Virus record (IMG/VR): IMGVR_UViG_3300046751_001171
Span: 1 to 35,111 of that record
Reading direction: 5' to 3' (one strand)
Length of the DNA stretch: 35,111 nt
Source of the DNA: a virus
Under the pieces are notes generated by a model. The model searched no databases. It saw only the letters and a program-made list of their open reading frames with translations, and had not been told where the DNA came from. Positions 22,640 through 29,973 of this stretch are shown here, in pieces (within the stretch, counting starts at the first letter, position 1; each line of letters begins with the position of its first letter). The position numbers were made by a program, and so were the translations under genes.

Positions 22640-24130
22640 TTACGCTTGGGTCAAGGACAACCCAGGAACCTGACGAACAACTTCAACGAGTTGTACGGAA
22701 GGAATCCGTCCGCGGGTGTCATGACGGGCAGCCATACCATAGACAGACTGAACACCGACAGCGCTCAAGTGAGCTTCGTTGCCGCTGTTTGCGAAGTCGT
22801 CATAGTGGAAGATTTGCTCGCCGTAGATCTTGCCTTTTGCCATGTACATAGCGTCTTTACCCATCGCAAGGGCATAGCCTATTGGTGTACCAAGAGCATT
22901 AGCTTGTACGAACAACGCACCGGCGTTGAAAGCGTTTCCGACTTTAACATTTCCGGCCAATCCTCCATCATCACCAACACGGTTCAATGTGATTGCTCCA
23001 AGAGATGCTGAGAAGTCGTTTTGATCGTAGCTGTACAATGCAACAGTTCCGTCGGTATCAATACCAAGGATGAAGTAATCTCCGTCGTCATTTGCTCCCA
23101 TTGCAACTCCGCCTCCACCAGGGATGCGAACTTCTGCACCGCGGAAGTTAGCTGCGTAATCTCCATCGGTTCCACCAAGAGCACCAGCCGCAGTCGCATT
23201 AGCGATTGCTTCATATGCGTAGAAGGTAGGAAGAAGAGGAGAACCTTGACGGCCACGAGCGGTGTCAATGATCACATTGTGATTAGCAATGATGTTGTTG
23301 TCCCATTTTGCATAGCTTCCGCTGTACAGTTTGTTGTCTGCACTGCGAACATCAGCAGATGTGATAGCTTCGAGGTAGTCGGGGTCAGAACGCAAGGGGC
23401 GTAAGCATGCGTCAGGTGCGAAGAACAAGTAACCAGGAATATCTTGGTTAGCGTCACCGCCGGTTTGCATAGGCTCTGCACCGTTAGCGATAAGAGCTTG
23501 TTTCGCTTCTTGGATGATGTCGGTACTCAATCCGTCGACATACCTAAGAGCTCCGCCTGCACCGGTTCCGTATCCAGAAATGAAGTTGGATCCGGTAGCG
23601 TTTTTCAAGCAGATTTGACGAAGTGCGTATTGGATTTGGTCCTGCTCGGTACGACTCATCCACTCGGACATAACCTCAGCAGAAAGCTGATCGATGGTTT
23701 TGCCGGTGAATCTCATGAGCTTAAGAACTTGAGTCCAGGATACTGCATGACGAACGAGATCAACCTCAACGGAGAAAGTTCCGAAGTCGAGGGTATCAGT
23801 CGCATTCTTGAGGATTTCTTCCCCACGAACACCTTGTCCGCGGATAGGAGCAACAGTAGTGAAAGTCACTTTGTCGCTTCCGCCTGCGGATAAGTCGCGT
23901 TTTTCAGTTATTGGAGCTCCGCTTCCTTCGCCACCGATGAACTTTGAAAAGATGTTCTTTTCTCTAGCGTCACGGGATACGAGCTCAGACCAAAGTCTTG
24001 AACGCAAATCGGAGTTAGGTCCATCAAGTAAACCCTGATAGGAAGTTGTGTTAGATACGAGATCCACATTGCCAGCAGCTTGTGCTGCCGCGATTGGATT
24101 GGGGTTTGCTGGGATGCTTTTAATAGCCAT
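22640..24130 (-). CDS. Major capsid protein (N4-gp56 / DUF4043 type)
   Basis: A 496-residue protein. The segments REKNIFSKFIGGEGSGAPIT, EKRDLSAGGSDKVTFTTVAP and IRGQGVRGEEILKNATDTLD are the signature order of N4-gp56/DUF4043 major capsid proteins, HK97-fold shells with an N-arm and an E-loop. The following SVEVDLVRHAVSW and MSEWMSRTEQDQI fit the spine helix. It lies directly after the scaffold gene and is followed by a terminator. An extended Gly/Ala-rich region near residues 315-400 (RIPGGGGVAMGANDDGDYF) looks like an inserted surface loop or domain. The call is secure at family level. Confidence 0.92.
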   Translation of the reverse strand: MAIKSIPANPNPIAAAQAAGNVDLVSNTTSYQGLLDGPNSDLRSRLWSELVSRDAREKNIFSKFIGGEGSGAPITEKRDLSAGGSDKVTFTTVAPIRGQGVRGEEILKNATDTLDFGTFSVEVDLVRHAVSWTQVLKLMRFTGKTIDQLSAEVMSEWMSRTEQDQIQYALRQICLKNATGSNFISGYGTGAGGALRYVDGLSTDIIQEAKQALIANGAEPMQTGGDANQDIPGYLFFAPDACLRPLRSDPDYLEAITSADVRSADNKLYSGSYAKWDNNIIANHNVIIDTARGRQGSPLLPTFYAYEAIANATAAGALGGTDGDYAANFRGAEVRIPGGGGVAMGANDDGDYFILGIDTDGTVALYSYDQNDFSASLGAITLNRVGDDGGLAGNVKVGNAFNAGALFVQANALGTPIGYALAMGKDAMYMAKGKIYGEQIFHYDDFANSGNEAHLSAVGVQSVYGMAARHDTRGRIPSVQLVEVVRQVPGLSLTQA

Positions 24131-24167
24131 TGTATTTTGTAATTATGAGATGATAGTTGATCTCCAA

Positions 24168-25232
24168 TTACCTCAGGGGTGTCGCTCCTCCTGGACTTCC
24201 CAGCAATTTGTAAAGATCATCATTACTCATTTGAGGAAGTTGTTGAAGCAAGCCGTCTGCGGTAACCGGAGTGTTTACAGGTTGTGCCGTAGTCCCAGTC
24301 GTCAATACCTTCGCTTGAGTTCCCATCTGTGGAGCCTGCGGCTGAGGAGCCGGAGCTGGGGCCGGAGCCTGAGCCGTTTCGGGCTGAGCCGGCACTGCCA
24401 TAGATGCGAATTCATTGGCCAAAAGTTCTGGCCAGCGGGGTGAGTCAAAGACTGCGGCGTAGTCGGGGTCGGACTGAGCCTGAGATACATAATCATCGAA
24501 CTGCTTTCTAAGAACACTGTTCTTATCCTTCAGATCGGGAAAACGCTCGTAGACTCGGTCACGGCTTTCCATCGCTTTACTGCGATGGGTTTGATAAACC
24601 GCCTGCTCTCTTTCCTGCACCATTTGCTCTTTACGGAGAGTGAGAGTCTGCAACTGAAGCTCTTGTTTCATAATCTCCCGCTGAAGCCTTAGGGCTTCCG
24701 TGGTTTCAAGCTCTTCTGCTGCTTTTTCTACTTTTCCTTCAAGCTCAAGGATGGATGCACGGATGTCGTCAGTCTGTTTATCAATGCCACTGATTGGGTC
24801 GGGCTCGGTCGCCTCGACTTGCTCCTGATTGGGCGTAATTGATTGCTGAGCGGGTTGTTGCGCTTCCTGACCGTAGATGATTCTCGAAGCATCGGCGAAA
24901 GATCCTTGGAATCCTTCAGATCTGTACAAATCAATGACTTGCTGATCCAATTCGTTGCGAGGACGAATCCTACGCTTTCCAAGCTTCTCCTCCTCCTCGT
25001 CCGATTCAGTTTCCTCGGCCTGAGCCTCTTCGGCTTGCGGCTCCGGACTTTGACCTTCGGCTTCCGGCTCTGGGACTGAGTCCTCAGGCTGAACTTCTTC
25101 GGTCGCGGGCTGAATTTCTTCGGTCGCTGGCGTTATACCCAAAGCATTGCGAAGATCGTCCGTAGACGCATTCTCAATGCTAAACTCTGATTCTGTTTGC
25201 GGGGAGTCAACCTCCGCAGTAGCTGTTTCCAT
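24168..25232 (-). CDS. Scaffolding protein
   Basis: A 354-residue protein with the composition of a phage scaffold: acidic, low-complexity N-terminus with PATEE-type repeats (residues 35-85), a long coiled coil (about 145-215; DIRASILELEGKVEKAAEEL onward) and a Pro/Ala/Gln-rich linker (PAPAPAPQPQAPQ) before a short helical C-terminus (LLQQLPQMSNDDLYKLLGSP) that may bind capsid. It lies immediately upstream of the major capsid gene, the conserved position for scaffolds. No protease domain is visible, so shell maturation would rely on another factor or scaffold exit. Confidence 0.85.
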   Translation of the reverse strand: METATAEVDSPQTESEFSIENASTDDLRNALGITPATEEIQPATEEVQPEDSVPEPEAEGQSPEPQAEEAQAEETESDEEEEKLGKRRIRPRNELDQQVIDLYRSEGFQGSFADASRIIYGQEAQQPAQQSITPNQEQVEATEPDPISGIDKQTDDIRASILELEGKVEKAAEELETTEALRLQREIMKQELQLQTLTLRKEQMVQEREQAVYQTHRSKAMESRDRVYERFPDLKDKNSVLRKQFDDYVSQAQSDPDYAAVFDSPRWPELLANEFASMAVPAQPETAQAPAPAPAPQPQAPQMGTQAKVLTTGTTAQPVNTPVTADGLLQQLPQMSNDDLYKLLGSPGGATPLR

Positions 25233-25246
25233 ACTGCGAAGATATA

Positions 25247-25274
25247 CACCGGGTTACAAAAAAGTAACCGGTTG
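25247..25274. promoter_or_regulatory. Inverted repeat with T6 loop before the scaffold gene
   Basis: On the minus strand CCGGTTAC-TTTTTT-GTAACCCGG folds with a single bulge. The T-run is in the loop, not after the stem, so it is not a standard terminator. CAACCGGTTAC overlaps it and partly resembles the recurring CAACCGATTGA motif. Confidence 0.35.
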
Positions 25275-25280
25275 CGGAAC

Positions 25281-25412
25281 TTATCCGTAAGTACCCTTAC
25301 GAACCGGTTTCTTGTCGCCTTTTTTACTCTGCTCACCCAGGCAAGTTTTGAACTTGGTGCACAGGGCTTTTTTATTATCGGGACAACCTTCGCATGGTTT
25401 AAATTCTGCCAT
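25281..25412 (-). CDS. Small four-cysteine protein (43 residues)
   Basis: A short gene encoding MAEFKPCEGCPDNKKALCTK, FKTC and a basic tail. The pattern C-x2-C-x7-C-x5-C suggests a single zinc-binding knuckle; the tail is Lys/Gly-rich (KKGDKKPVRKGTYG). It lies between the holin and scaffold genes, starting four bases after the holin stop. Many phages carry such tiny Cys-rich proteins here, of unknown function. Confidence 0.65.
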   Translation of the reverse strand: MAEFKPCEGCPDNKKALCTKFKTCLGEQSKKGDKKPVRKGTYG

Positions 25413-25416
25413 CGTT

Positions 25417-25569
25417 CTAGTCTTTCTTTCTGAGTGTTTGGATTAATTTTGTGGCCATGTATACAGTCGTTACTACTCCGCATACTACCGCGATGATTTC
25501 ATTCCATTGACCAAGGGATACTGTGGCCAAGGTTCCGCTCCAACCAATAATCATAGGCGTGTCATTCAT
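25417..25569 (-). CDS. Holin-like small membrane protein
   Basis: A 50-residue protein with a polar N-terminus (NDTPMIIGWSGTLATVSLGQ), one clear membrane helix (WNEIIAVVCGVVTTVYMATK) and a basic end (LIQTLRKKD). Size and layout match small phage holins, which form inner-membrane holes that time lysis. Its ATG overlaps the stop of the upstream lipoprotein gene (ATGA). No endolysin gene is visible in the window, so the lysis set is incomplete here. Confidence 0.75.
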   Translation of the reverse strand: MNDTPMIIGWSGTLATVSLGQWNEIIAVVCGVVTTVYMATKLIQTLRKKD

Positions 25570-25985
25570 GAGGTTTCTTGTTTAGATAGTTTTTTTACAA
25601 AGTGTCTGCCGTACCAAAAATGGAAGATAAAATATAGTCCTGTGGCTAGTGCGGAAATCATCAGTATGTCATATATACCATCCACAGTCTTTTCGAACCA
25701 CCCCTTGTGCTCATCCATTTTACTTTTTACAAGCGCTTCAACATCTCCTTTGCTAATTGCTTCAACTGTTTTTAGCGCTTCTTTTACTTCGGCTTCTGAT
25801 TTTAATACTTCCCCACTGGCCGATCCAGCAAATGCTCCCAAAGCGCCTCCGGCCGGTCCGCCAATCAGTGCGCCGGCGCCCCCTCCTACCGTGGCTCCCG
25901 CAACCGGGTACAGCGATTTCATACTACAGCCCCCCAGCAATGCCAGGATAATGACCAGAAATATGTAAATTAGAACTATACGCAC
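25566..25985 (-). CDS. Lipoprotein with glycine zipper and C-terminal membrane helix
   Basis: A 139-residue protein from a GTG start. The N-terminus is a lipoprotein signal ending in LGGC (Cys20). Residues 29-58 are a glycine zipper (VGGGAGALIGGPAGGALGAF). A helical charged middle (residues 60-100) precedes a second membrane helix (ILMISALATGLYFIFHFWYG) and a basic-acidic end. A lipid anchor at one end and a membrane span at the other is the layout of a one-piece spanin, which joins inner and outer membranes at lysis. It is directly upstream of the holin. The GTG start is chosen because the next ATG would remove the signal. Confidence 0.75.
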   Translation of the reverse strand: MRIVLIYIFLVIILALLGGCSMKSLYPVAGATVGGGAGALIGGPAGGALGAFAGSASGEVLKSEAEVKEALKTVEAISKGDVEALVKSKMDEHKGWFEKTVDGIYDILMISALATGLYFIFHFWYGRHFVKKLSKQETS

Positions 25986-25990
25986 GGGAG

Positions 25991-26026
25991 AAAAAAAGGG
26001 GTCAGAGGATTACCCTCCGACCCCTT
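25991..26026 (-). terminator. Rho-independent terminator after the coiled-coil fibre gene
   Basis: Minus strand: GGGGTCGGAGG (26024-26014) pairs with CCTCTGACCCC (26008-25998) with one G-T, loop of five, then a run of seven T. It separates the fibre gene (26054-27058) from the lysis genes, whose GTG start is only five bases further on. Confidence 0.88.
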
Positions 26027-26053
26027 AAGAGATTCAATAGGCGATTGTTACGC

Positions 26054-27058
26054 TTATGCGTTCAATGCTGATGTGAATTCTGCTAACGATCCAAGATTGT
26101 CAGCTCCGATGAAAACATCATTTACTTTGATGTCCATAAGCTCAGCGTTTGCGTCGTCGCCAGAGATGTCGACAGAAGAAGCACTTGCGCTAGTTTTGTA
26201 GCATACGAACTTGTCTTCACCTTCGTCGAATACCAAGGCAACATTGTCTTCGCTGGATCCACGCTCCATGATCAATCCAACATCATTTGCGTTGTTGGAG
26301 CTGTCGGCTGCTCCGTCATTGAGAAGCATGATGGAATCTTTAACCTGAGAGTTAACGGTTTCCAAGCTGGTGGTTGTACCTTGAACGGTCAAGTTACCGC
26401 TAAGGGTAAGATTGGTTCCGGAAACATCACCGGTGAAAGAAGCACCTGCAAGGTCAGCCTTGATGTTATCAAGGTTGGTTACGGCTGCTGCACGGGTAGA
26501 AGCTTCAGCGGAAACTGCGGTCTGACGGTCGGTAACTTCTTGAGCAAGGTTGGTTGTAAGAACACCTTCAGCAGCTTGTGCGCGGGCTTCTTCAGCGTCG
26601 ATTTCACCTTGAAGTGCGGTGTCAGCAGAAGCTCTGGTGCTTGCTTCAGAAGAAACAGCATTTGTACGGTCGGTGACTTCTTGAGCCAGATTCGTGGTAA
26701 GAGTTGAGTCAGCGGCGATACGAGCAGTCTCTTCATCATCGATGTTACTTTGAAGAGTAGTATCAGCAGATGAACGCGCGGTTGCTTCAGCAGAAACTGC
26801 GTTGGTACGATCAGTAACTTCTTGAGCGAGGTTAGTGGTTAATACACCTTCAGCTGCGGTTGCACGAGTTTCCTCGTCGCTGATTGCGGTTGCATTAGCT
26901 GCTTCAGCTGCACGAGCGGTGCTCGCTTCGGTTGCAAGATTAGTAGTAAGAGTGCTGTCAGCGGCGATACGAGCTGCTTCTTCAGCAGAAATCGAAGAAT
27001 TTACTTCGTCGATTTTACCTTTAACTGCACTACCGATTTGTGAGAGAATATTTGACAT
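26054..27058 (-). CDS. Repetitive coiled-coil tail fibre protein
   Basis: A 334-residue fibre protein. It opens with MSNILSQIGSAVKGKIDEV, an N-terminal tag shared with two other proteins here. Residues 20-200 are about four repeats of a helical unit (LTTNLAQEVTDRTNAVSAEA plus an acidic EEARIAAD segment), predicted to form a long trimeric coiled coil. Residues 200-334 are a beta domain with GDVSGTNLTLSGNLTVQGTT, common in phage fibres, and a short head domain. It is preceded by a CAACCGATTGA/GAATATT element and followed by a strong terminator, so it is probably a one-gene unit. Confidence 0.85.
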   Translation of the reverse strand: MSNILSQIGSAVKGKIDEVNSSISAEEAARIAADSTLTTNLATEASTARAAEAANATAISDEETRATAAEGVLTTNLAQEVTDRTNAVSAEATARSSADTTLQSNIDDEETARIAADSTLTTNLAQEVTDRTNAVSSEASTRASADTALQGEIDAEEARAQAAEGVLTTNLAQEVTDRQTAVSAEASTRAAAVTNLDNIKADLAGASFTGDVSGTNLTLSGNLTVQGTTTSLETVNSQVKDSIMLLNDGAADSSNNANDVGLIMERGSSEDNVALVFDEGEDKFVCYKTSASASSVDISGDDANAELMDIKVNDVFIGADNLGSLAEFTSALNA

Positions 27059-27127
27059 AACTTATTTAGATATGGGTTAGATTAATCTGGGTTAAAAGAG
27101 ATGAAGTTGCTCATCCCCGAGTGATCT

Positions 27128-27164
27128 AATATTCGGCCAAACCGCCTTCATTCTCAATCGGTTG
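27128..27164 (-). promoter_or_regulatory. CAACCGATTGA ... GAATATT promoter-like element (copy A)
   Basis: Minus strand CAACCGATTGAGAA (27164-27151), then GAATATT (27134-27128) with 17 bases between TTGAGA and GAATATT. The same pair at the same spacing occurs at 30515-30551. It faces the fibre gene starting at 27058. The + strand CGGTTGCAACCG (27159-27170) makes it part of a palindrome in a divergent intergenic gap. Confidence 0.6.
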
Positions 27165-27206
27165 CAACCGGTCGCGAGAACCGGAAATGAGTATTACTAA
27201 TCGTTT

Positions 27207-27389
27207 ATGGTCGCAAAAGAAATTCGCTACCTTTCACCAAGAAAGATCCGTGAACGCATGGATGTTTCCGCTGGCACTGTTCGTAGATGGGCAAAACAAT
27301 ACGGATGGGAAAGGAAAAATATTAATGCTCGTGTGATCCGGTATTTGGCAACAGATGTTGAGCAAAGCCTGGGGGTATCTTTCGAATGA
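27207..27389 (+). CDS. Small helix-turn-helix protein on the opposite strand
   Basis: A 60-residue protein that is almost all one HTH domain: LSPRKIRERMDVSAGTVRRW then AKQYGWERK, the pattern of terminase-small-subunit, MerR or transposase-type DNA-binding heads. It is one of only two plus-strand genes in the minus-strand structural region, divergent from the fibre gene at 27058. The 148-base gap between them holds a palindromic CAACCG element, a natural binding site. It could regulate the fibre genes or be a relic of a mobile segment. The ATG has no clear ribosome site. Its stop overlaps the next ATG by four bases (ATGA). Confidence 0.72.
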   Translation: MVAKEIRYLSPRKIRERMDVSAGTVRRWAKQYGWERKNINARVIRYLATDVEQSLGVSFE

Positions 27390-27580
27390 GCAATCTCGCC
27401 AGTCTTATTGGAAGCTCAGTAAATTCCAGCAAAGGCGTTGTTAAAATAGTCGCATCCGAGGGTATTATAAAAGCAAGAAATTCCGATCCATTAGGATCTC
27501 TCGCATTAGGGACAGATACCCATAAGCTCTACATATATACCGGGGCCGGTTGGTATGTTATAAATACCAGCCCTGCGTAA
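27386..27580 (+). CDS. Short fibre-type protein in reversed orientation
   Basis: A 64-residue protein combining two modules seen in the minus-strand fibre genes: an N-terminal tag MSNLASLIGSSVNSSKG (compare MSNILSQIGSAVKGK at 27058 and MANILSSLGSAVATK at 30489) and a C-terminal LALGTDTHKLYIYTGAGWYV that matches the TDTxxLYxYxGxxW module of other fibre proteins. It is thus a miniature fibre gene inserted backwards, coupled to the HTH gene before it. Its 3' end overlaps a convergent gene by 23 bases. Whether it is made into virions is unknown. Confidence 0.7.
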   Translation: MSNLASLIGSSVNSSKGVVKIVASEGIIKARNSDPLGSLALGTDTHKLYIYTGAGWYVINTSPA

Positions 27581-27881
27581 GCGAACGCATTGCGGATACC
27601 GCAAAAGGGAGAGACCGGGCGTCTAATCGATCGACCCGGATATTTGCATTCTTTGTCCCCATTCTTGGAGTTCCCTGTTCCTCATAAGGATATATAAGAT
27701 CACGCACAAAATCATGAGCACCATTTCTTTTTAACCAACTCCAATATGAGGATCGTGTACCCTCTTCGCATTCAAGCAAAACATCGAGTTGTCGGAATAC
27801 TGTCGCGTAAAGCGTTGCATCCCGAAAGGCTGTGATTGAGGACGGAGGCTCACAGAGTGTGGCCTCGATCCTCAGGATCAT
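27558..27881 (-). CDS. Hypothetical protein downstream of the LamG cassettes
   Basis: A 107-residue mixed alpha/beta protein (FRDATLYATVFRQLDVLLEC; YWSWLKRNGAHDFVRDLIYP) with no motif I recognise. Its ATG lies one base after the stop of the 76-residue gene, so it belongs to the same leftward unit. The C-terminal 8 codons overlap the reversed mini-fibre gene, as if that gene had been inserted over its end; the original C-terminus may have been altered. Possible chaperone or assembly factor by position only. Confidence 0.6.
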   Translation of the reverse strand: MILRIEATLCEPPSSITAFRDATLYATVFRQLDVLLECEEGTRSSYWSWLKRNGAHDFVRDLIYPYEEQGTPRMGTKNANIRVDRLDARSLPFAVSAMRSLTQGWYL

Positions 27882-27882
27882 G

Positions 27883-28113
27883 TTATTCTACAGGAAGCTC
27901 CTCGGTCCACTCAGAACCTGAGAGAATCTCTATTATCTCGGAATGAGAATGTGCAGGCTTTCCCGCAAGAAATGCTGGAGTCGATCCCTCGAATTTTACA
28001 AATGTCTTAGATCCATCAAGAGAGTATCTTAAAGTATCCTCACTGGTTTCCATTACTTGATTAAAATCAACGGAACTTACTTCCGATGCTTCAATGATTA
28101 CATAGTTTCTCAT
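27883..28113 (-). CDS. Small fibre-associated protein, copy 1
   Basis: A 76-residue protein: NYVIIEASEVSSVDFNQVME, then SEDTLRYSLDGSKTFVKFEG and a short tail. I recognise the pattern NYVIxxxSEVxxVDFxxVLETSxxTLRxSxDGxKTFVK from many aquatic tailed phages, where it accompanies tail fibre genes; the role is unknown (possibly a fibre assembly aid or fibre tip). A close paralogue lies at 28930-29163. The two genes share long runs of identical DNA, so the duplication is recent. It follows its LamG partner by five bases. Confidence 0.85.
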   Translation of the reverse strand: MRNYVIIEASEVSSVDFNQVMETSEDTLRYSLDGSKTFVKFEGSTPAFLAGKPAHSHSEIIEILSGSEWTEELPVE

Positions 28114-28118
28114 AGTTA

Positions 28119-28925
28119 TTAAGAGGGTACGGTGGTTGAAAAGGTAGGACCATTGACAAGCGTACCGTCATAACCACCGCTACCTTGATCCGTGATTGTA
28201 GTTCCTGTTCCACCGTCATTGTCTCCCATACGCCACCAATGTACTAAATTAGAAGTACGGTCGGTGTCATATGAACTAGCGTTTGATAGATCGTTAGGTA
28301 CTCCACTGTTGTAAATAGCAGTCACATCATTAGCTGAAAGTTCCGCATCCCATACAGCTACTTCATCCATAAGTCCGTCAACAAAACGAGAACCACCTAC
28401 ACTATCTCCTGCAAAACGATCCAAACCTAAAGGAGTAACATCCCCGCCTGTGCCGATAGATGCTCCATTTTTATACAAAACTGATGTACTTCCGTTACCT
28501 GTTATCACTATATGTTGCCAGCCCCCAGTAGAAATAGCATCAGAAACGGATATATTAATAGCTGGAGCTGAACTACCATTGTACTTATACATAGTTCTAC
28601 CATCAGAGGTTAAATATGAATAATACGAAGAACTATTACCAAATAGATAAACTCCCGCTGAACTTATGCTGTCTAACTTTATCCAAAAACTAACTGTTTT
28701 ATTAGTGGTAAGATCAAATGATGAAGTGGATACAAAGTCATCAGTACCGTCAAAATCTACGCTATATTGGTTAAAAGGTGCTGCCGCCCCTGTGCCATCG
28801 CTCTGGAGCTCGACCCAGCCGGAACCATTATATACGATAAAGGAATTCGTGTCTGTTTCGAAGTATGCCTTGCCGAGGATCTCGGAGGCTGTGCTTCTGT
28901 TTGCTATTACATCTACTGTTGCCAT
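28119..28925 (-). CDS. LamG/concanavalin-like fibre tip protein, copy 1
   Basis: A 268-residue protein. The N-terminal 45 residues carry the fibre module ETDTNSFIVYNGSGWVEL. The rest is a LamG/concanavalin-A-like sandwich: FNQYSVDFDGTDDF at the start, VSFWIKLDS, a central GGWQHIVITGNGSTSVLYKN, DEVAVWDAELSANDVTAIYN and a C-terminal HWWRMGDND. Such domains bind glycans, and on phage fibres they usually mediate host-surface contact. It pairs with the copy at 29170-29967; the cores diverge while the C-terminal WWRMGDND..GTTITDQGSGG part is conserved, the pattern expected from selection on binding specificity. Confidence 0.87.
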   Translation of the reverse strand: MATVDVIANRSTASEILGKAYFETDTNSFIVYNGSGWVELQSDGTGAAAPFNQYSVDFDGTDDFVSTSSFDLTTNKTVSFWIKLDSISSAGVYLFGNSSSYYSYLTSDGRTMYKYNGSSAPAINISVSDAISTGGWQHIVITGNGSTSVLYKNGASIGTGGDVTPLGLDRFAGDSVGGSRFVDGLMDEVAVWDAELSANDVTAIYNSGVPNDLSNASSYDTDRTSNLVHWWRMGDNDGGTGTTITDQGSGGYDGTLVNGPTFSTTVPS

Positions 28926-28929
28926 GATA

Positions 28930-29163
28930 TTATAATTCCTCCATTGGTGCGGTCCATTCGGATCCGGATAAAATTTCTAAAATTTCTGCGTGATCATAAG
29001 ATTGCTTTCCCGCAAGAAATGCTGGAGTCGATCCCTCGAACTTTACGAAGGTCTTAGATCCATCAAGAGAGTATCTTAAAGTATCTGCCGAGGTTTCAAG
29101 AACCTGATTAAAATCGACCGAAGAAACTTCGGGTGCGTCAATGATTACATAATTCCTGCTCAT
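28930..29163 (-). CDS. Small fibre-associated protein, copy 2
   Basis: A 77-residue paralogue of the 27883-28113 product, with SRNYVIIDAPEVSSVDFNQV and the identical stretch TLRYSLDGSKTFVKFEGSTP. The C-terminal halves differ most (SYDHAEILEILSGSEWTAPM here). The gene starts six bases after the stop of the upstream LamG gene (29170-29967) and ends four bases before the start of LamG copy 1. Being duplicated together with its LamG neighbour suggests that the two work as a matched pair, for example as fibre and cognate assembly factor. Confidence 0.85.
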   Translation of the reverse strand: MSRNYVIIDAPEVSSVDFNQVLETSADTLRYSLDGSKTFVKFEGSTPAFLAGKQSYDHAEILEILSGSEWTAPMEEL

Positions 29164-29169
29164 AGTATT

Positions 29170-29967
29170 TTAAGTTGGTACGTCAGTTGAAAAAGTAGGA
29201 CCGTTAACAAGCGTTCCGTCGTTTCCTCCGCTTCCTTGGTCTGTGATTGTTGTGCCTGTTCCGCTGTCGTTATCGCCCATACGCCACCAACCTACTGGAC
29301 TCAGTGATGATATATCTCCAGGTACTCCGCTGTTGTAGATAGCTGTTGCATCTGATGCGGATAAAGCGGTGTTGAAAAGAGCAAACTCATCGACTTTACC
29401 TTCTAAAAAATTAGATGCCCCGTTGAAACAGGATATTACAGGATTTGATACAGTAGTTAGTTGAGGTATGTTAGATGTTACAGAATCAGACAATGAGCCA
29501 TTTATATACATATAACTCGTCCCGTTAGTATCTACAGAAATTACAGCGTTTATCCATGTTTGTAACGGACTGTAAGGTGAATTTTCATACAGGTAAGAAT
29601 TGCCATTCACATATAACTCAAGACCAACCGCTCCGCTCCGTGGTCTGAAGAAAACTTGAAGATTACTACCTGCCGTAAATAACTCTTGGTAATTACCTCT
29701 CGCATCGAGATTATACCACGAACTAATAGACCAAGCTGTTCCTTGAAGTGTGCTTAAAACTCCGTTAGGTAGTTGTATATAATCATTAGTACCGTCAAAT
29801 TCAAGGCTGTATTGATTAAAAACTGGCGATACATCGGAATTGAAAATCTTCCATGCTGATCCGTTCCATAATTGGACGGCATTATCGTCAGTATTTAAAA
29901 CGAGATCCCCGGATTGAGGCGTTAAATTGGCAATTTCTGCCGTGGTATATGTGTTAATATCGGTCAT
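29170..29967 (-). CDS. LamG/concanavalin-like fibre tip protein, copy 2
   Basis: A 265-residue paralogue of 28119-28925. Its N-terminus has LVLNTDDNAVQLWNGSAWKI, the shared fibre module. The core is a LamG-like sandwich: FNQYSLEFDGTNDYI, WSISSWYNLDARG, TWINAVISVDTNGTSYMYIN and DEFALFNTALSASDATAIYN, closing with GWWRMGDNDSGTGTTITDQG. The ends match copy 1 closely, while the middle, which would carry the ligand-binding loops, differs. It is directly downstream of the 171-residue fibre gene. Likely part of the receptor-binding tip. Confidence 0.87.
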   Translation of the reverse strand: MTDINTYTTAEIANLTPQSGDLVLNTDDNAVQLWNGSAWKIFNSDVSPVFNQYSLEFDGTNDYIQLPNGVLSTLQGTAWSISSWYNLDARGNYQELFTAGSNLQVFFRPRSGAVGLELYVNGNSYLYENSPYSPLQTWINAVISVDTNGTSYMYINGSLSDSVTSNIPQLTTVSNPVISCFNGASNFLEGKVDEFALFNTALSASDATAIYNSGVPGDISSLSPVGWWRMGDNDSGTGTTITDQGSGGNDGTLVNGPTFSTDVPT

Positions 29968-29973
29968 AACTAA

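Larger units (their letters stand above)
27883..29967 (-). repeat. Tandem duplication of a two-gene fibre cassette
   Basis: Two units of about 1.04 kb (29967-28930 and 28925-27883), each with a LamG fibre gene followed by the 76/77-residue gene. DNA blocks of 30 or more bases are almost identical between units, for example around 27960-28010 and 29007-29060, while the LamG cores have diverged. Confidence 0.85.
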
